A DNA stretch of 64,000 bases, taken from NCBI RefSeq assembly GCF_014762685.1, contig NZ_JABURM010000006.1, positions 1-64,000 on the forward strand, given 5' to 3'. Within the stretch, counting starts at the first letter, position 1; each line of letters opens with the position of its first letter. The translations under genes and the position numbers were made by a program. The stretch comes from Gracilimonas sp. Its GTDB lineage: Bacteria > Bacteroidota > Rhodothermia > Balneolales > Balneolaceae. The notes below the pieces were generated by a model that made no database searches, had not been told where the DNA came from, and saw nothing but the letters and a program-made list of their open reading frames with translations. Positions 62,916 through 64,000 of this stretch are shown here, one piece after another.

Positions 62916-64000
62916 ATGCCCGATACAAACTCTGCTTCAAACCAGGATTTCTTTTCCAGCCTTTCTGAAACCCGGCAGCATATCATAGCCTTGCTGATAC
63001 TTTTTCTGATTCCCTTTTTCCTCTTTACAGCTACAACCATCGGTGGAAAAGAGTTTCAGCGACACGATATTACCCAGTGGCGGGCAAGTGCTGAATCGGT
63101 AATTGAATACCGTGAAATATATGACAAAGAACCCCTTTGGGTTAATAATATGTTTGGTGGAATGCCGTCCTTTGTAGTATCAACAAAAGTTCAAGTTCCG
63201 CATTTAGACAGAATTGCCCCACTTTTCAGGAATATTTACCCCGCTTTTCAGTATTGGGTGCTGCTTTCCGGTACTTACTTTTTATTGATAATAATGGGTT
63301 TCAGGAGCCTGAGTTCTGTATTTGGAAGCCTTATGTATGGCCTTACTGCTTACTTCCCGATAATAATTGTAGCCGGCCATACCAATAAATTTGCCGCTCT
63401 TACCTTTATCCCATGGATGATAGCAGGTTACTGGCTGCTCACACGAAAAGAAAAGAAACTGCCCGGACTGCTTTTATTTACTGTGGCTTTGACTTTGGAA
63501 TTACGAGCCGGCCACCCCCAGATTACATATTACTTCTTCTATTTACTTGGCTTCCTTTGGGTTTTTGATACGTGGAATTCTTACAAAAAACAAAACCTGA
63601 AAAGTTGGAGTGTTGTCACCGGCTTTTTAGCTCTTGGAACCATCCTAAGTATCTTTGGACACGCTGAAAAATTACTGCCTCTCCAGGAATATGCCAGCTA
63701 TAGTTTACGGGGCGGTTCCGCTCTGGATAATTCAACCGGACTTGATTCCGGATATGCATTTGCATGGTCACAGGGAATAAAAGAAACCTGGACACTTTTA
63801 ATTCCTAATTATTTTGGAGGAGCCTCACCTGAATATTGGGGACCTAAATCTTTTACTTCAGGACCGCATTATTTGGGTGCCCTCAGCCTTCCATTTATTT
63901 TGTTCGCCCTTTTTCGGCAACGCAGTAAAATCATGTACATATTTTTTGTCGCAGGAACGCTTGGAATGATGTTCGCCTGGGGTGAGAACTTTCGTATGCT
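62916..64000 (+). CDS. YfhO-like polytopic membrane protein, N-terminal 361 codons (cut by window edge)
   Basis: Open to the window end with no stop, hence incomplete. The start ATG is at 62916 (MPDTNSASNQDFFSSLSETR). Helices at about 22-45 (IIALLILFLIPFFLFTA) and several more follow, with the soluble loop HDITQWRASAESVIEYREIY and GGMPSFVVSTKVQVPHL, the pattern of YfhO / GT-C-like membrane proteins of Bacteroidota, which have about 800 residues. YfhO-family proteins are thought to glycosylate cell-envelope polymers; the acceptor here is unknown. It is 10 nt from gatC. Confidence 0.8.
   Translation, partial: MPDTNSASNQDFFSSLSETRQHIIALLILFLIPFFLFTATTIGGKEFQRHDITQWRASAESVIEYREIYDKEPLWVNNMFGGMPSFVVSTKVQVPHLDRIAPLFRNIYPAFQYWVLLSGTYFLLIIMGFRSLSSVFGSLMYGLTAYFPIIIVAGHTNKFAALTFIPWMIAGYWLLTRKEKKLPGLLLFTVALTLELRAGHPQITYYFFYLLGFLWVFDTWNSYKKQNLKSWSVVTGFLALGTILSIFGHAEKLLPLQEYASYSLRGGSALDNSTGLDSGYAFAWSQGIKETWTLLIPNYFGGASPEYWGPKSFTSGPHYLGALSLPFILFALFRQRSKIMYIFFVAGTLGMMFAWGENFRM

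Overview
The window is a 64 kb stretch of a chromosome from a moderately AT-rich Gram-negative bacterium of the Bacteroidota side of the tree, most likely Balneolota (Balneola/Gracilimonas/Rhodohalobacter-like). Supporting signs are SusC/SusD pairs, a gldC homologue, DUF4834, an oriC next to dnaA with folB-folK and a deoxynucleoside kinase behind it, Bacteroidota-type promoters (TTG - about 20 nt - TAnnTTTG), frequent TTG starts, weak ribosome binding sites and a tRNA without encoded CCA. The genus is inferred from gene content only.

Layout. 1-3.2 kb: the str operon on the minus strand (rpsL-rpsG-fusA-tuf, tuf cut by the window edge). 3.2-10.6 kb: recG, typA, a lipoprotein beta-carbonic anhydrase, a cation antiporter and an SDR oxidoreductase. 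10.6-22.6 kb: a beta-glucan (laminarin-type) utilisation locus. On the minus strand it has an ECF sigma gene broken by an in-frame stop, FecR, a SusC with an STN domain, SusD, a PKD surface lipoprotein and a GH16. A GH3 beta-glucosidase is divergent, behind a leader that can fold as a three-way junction. 22.7-28.5 kb: YbbR, DUF721, recF, a DUF3592 membrane protein, enolase and a HAD phosphatase. 29.5-34.9 kb: prmC, oriC with four DnaA boxes, then the dnaA-folB-folK-dNK-DUF4834-TPR operon and tRNA-Leu(GAG). 35-41.5 kb: exported creatininase-family protein, GH97, MsrA, amidohydrolase, DUF2911, the small SRP RNA on the minus strand and a UPF0316 protein.

41.5-48.3 kb, all minus strand: yjbQ, ispH, a Xaa-Pro aminopeptidase, a PD-(D/E)XK protein, and rpmH-rnpA-yidC; rpmH is a 52-codon gene overlapping rnpA. 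48.4-54.2 kb: TPR protein, glyQS, a divergent endonuclease III, a REP-associated tyrosine transposase (RAYT) bounded by 21-bp inverted REP hairpins, a Memo-family protein and gldC. 54.3-64 kb: ABC-F ATPase, lipoprotein, VOC protein, BASS transporter, acyltransferase, Cu/Zn superoxide dismutase, ptsI-ptsH, gatC and the start of a YfhO-like membrane protein.

How it works together: most of the window is core information processing around the replication origin. The accessory biology is the beta-glucan locus, the GH97/creatininase pair and repeat elements. The points most worth following up are the nonsense codon in the sigma gene of an otherwise complete locus, the structured leader of the GH3 gene, the RAYT with a REP-like stretch inside its own reading frame, a pair of covarying hairpins at 49.3 kb, and the unusual cysteine spacing and hairpin motif of the endonuclease III. 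No CRISPR array, rRNA operon or prophage was seen.
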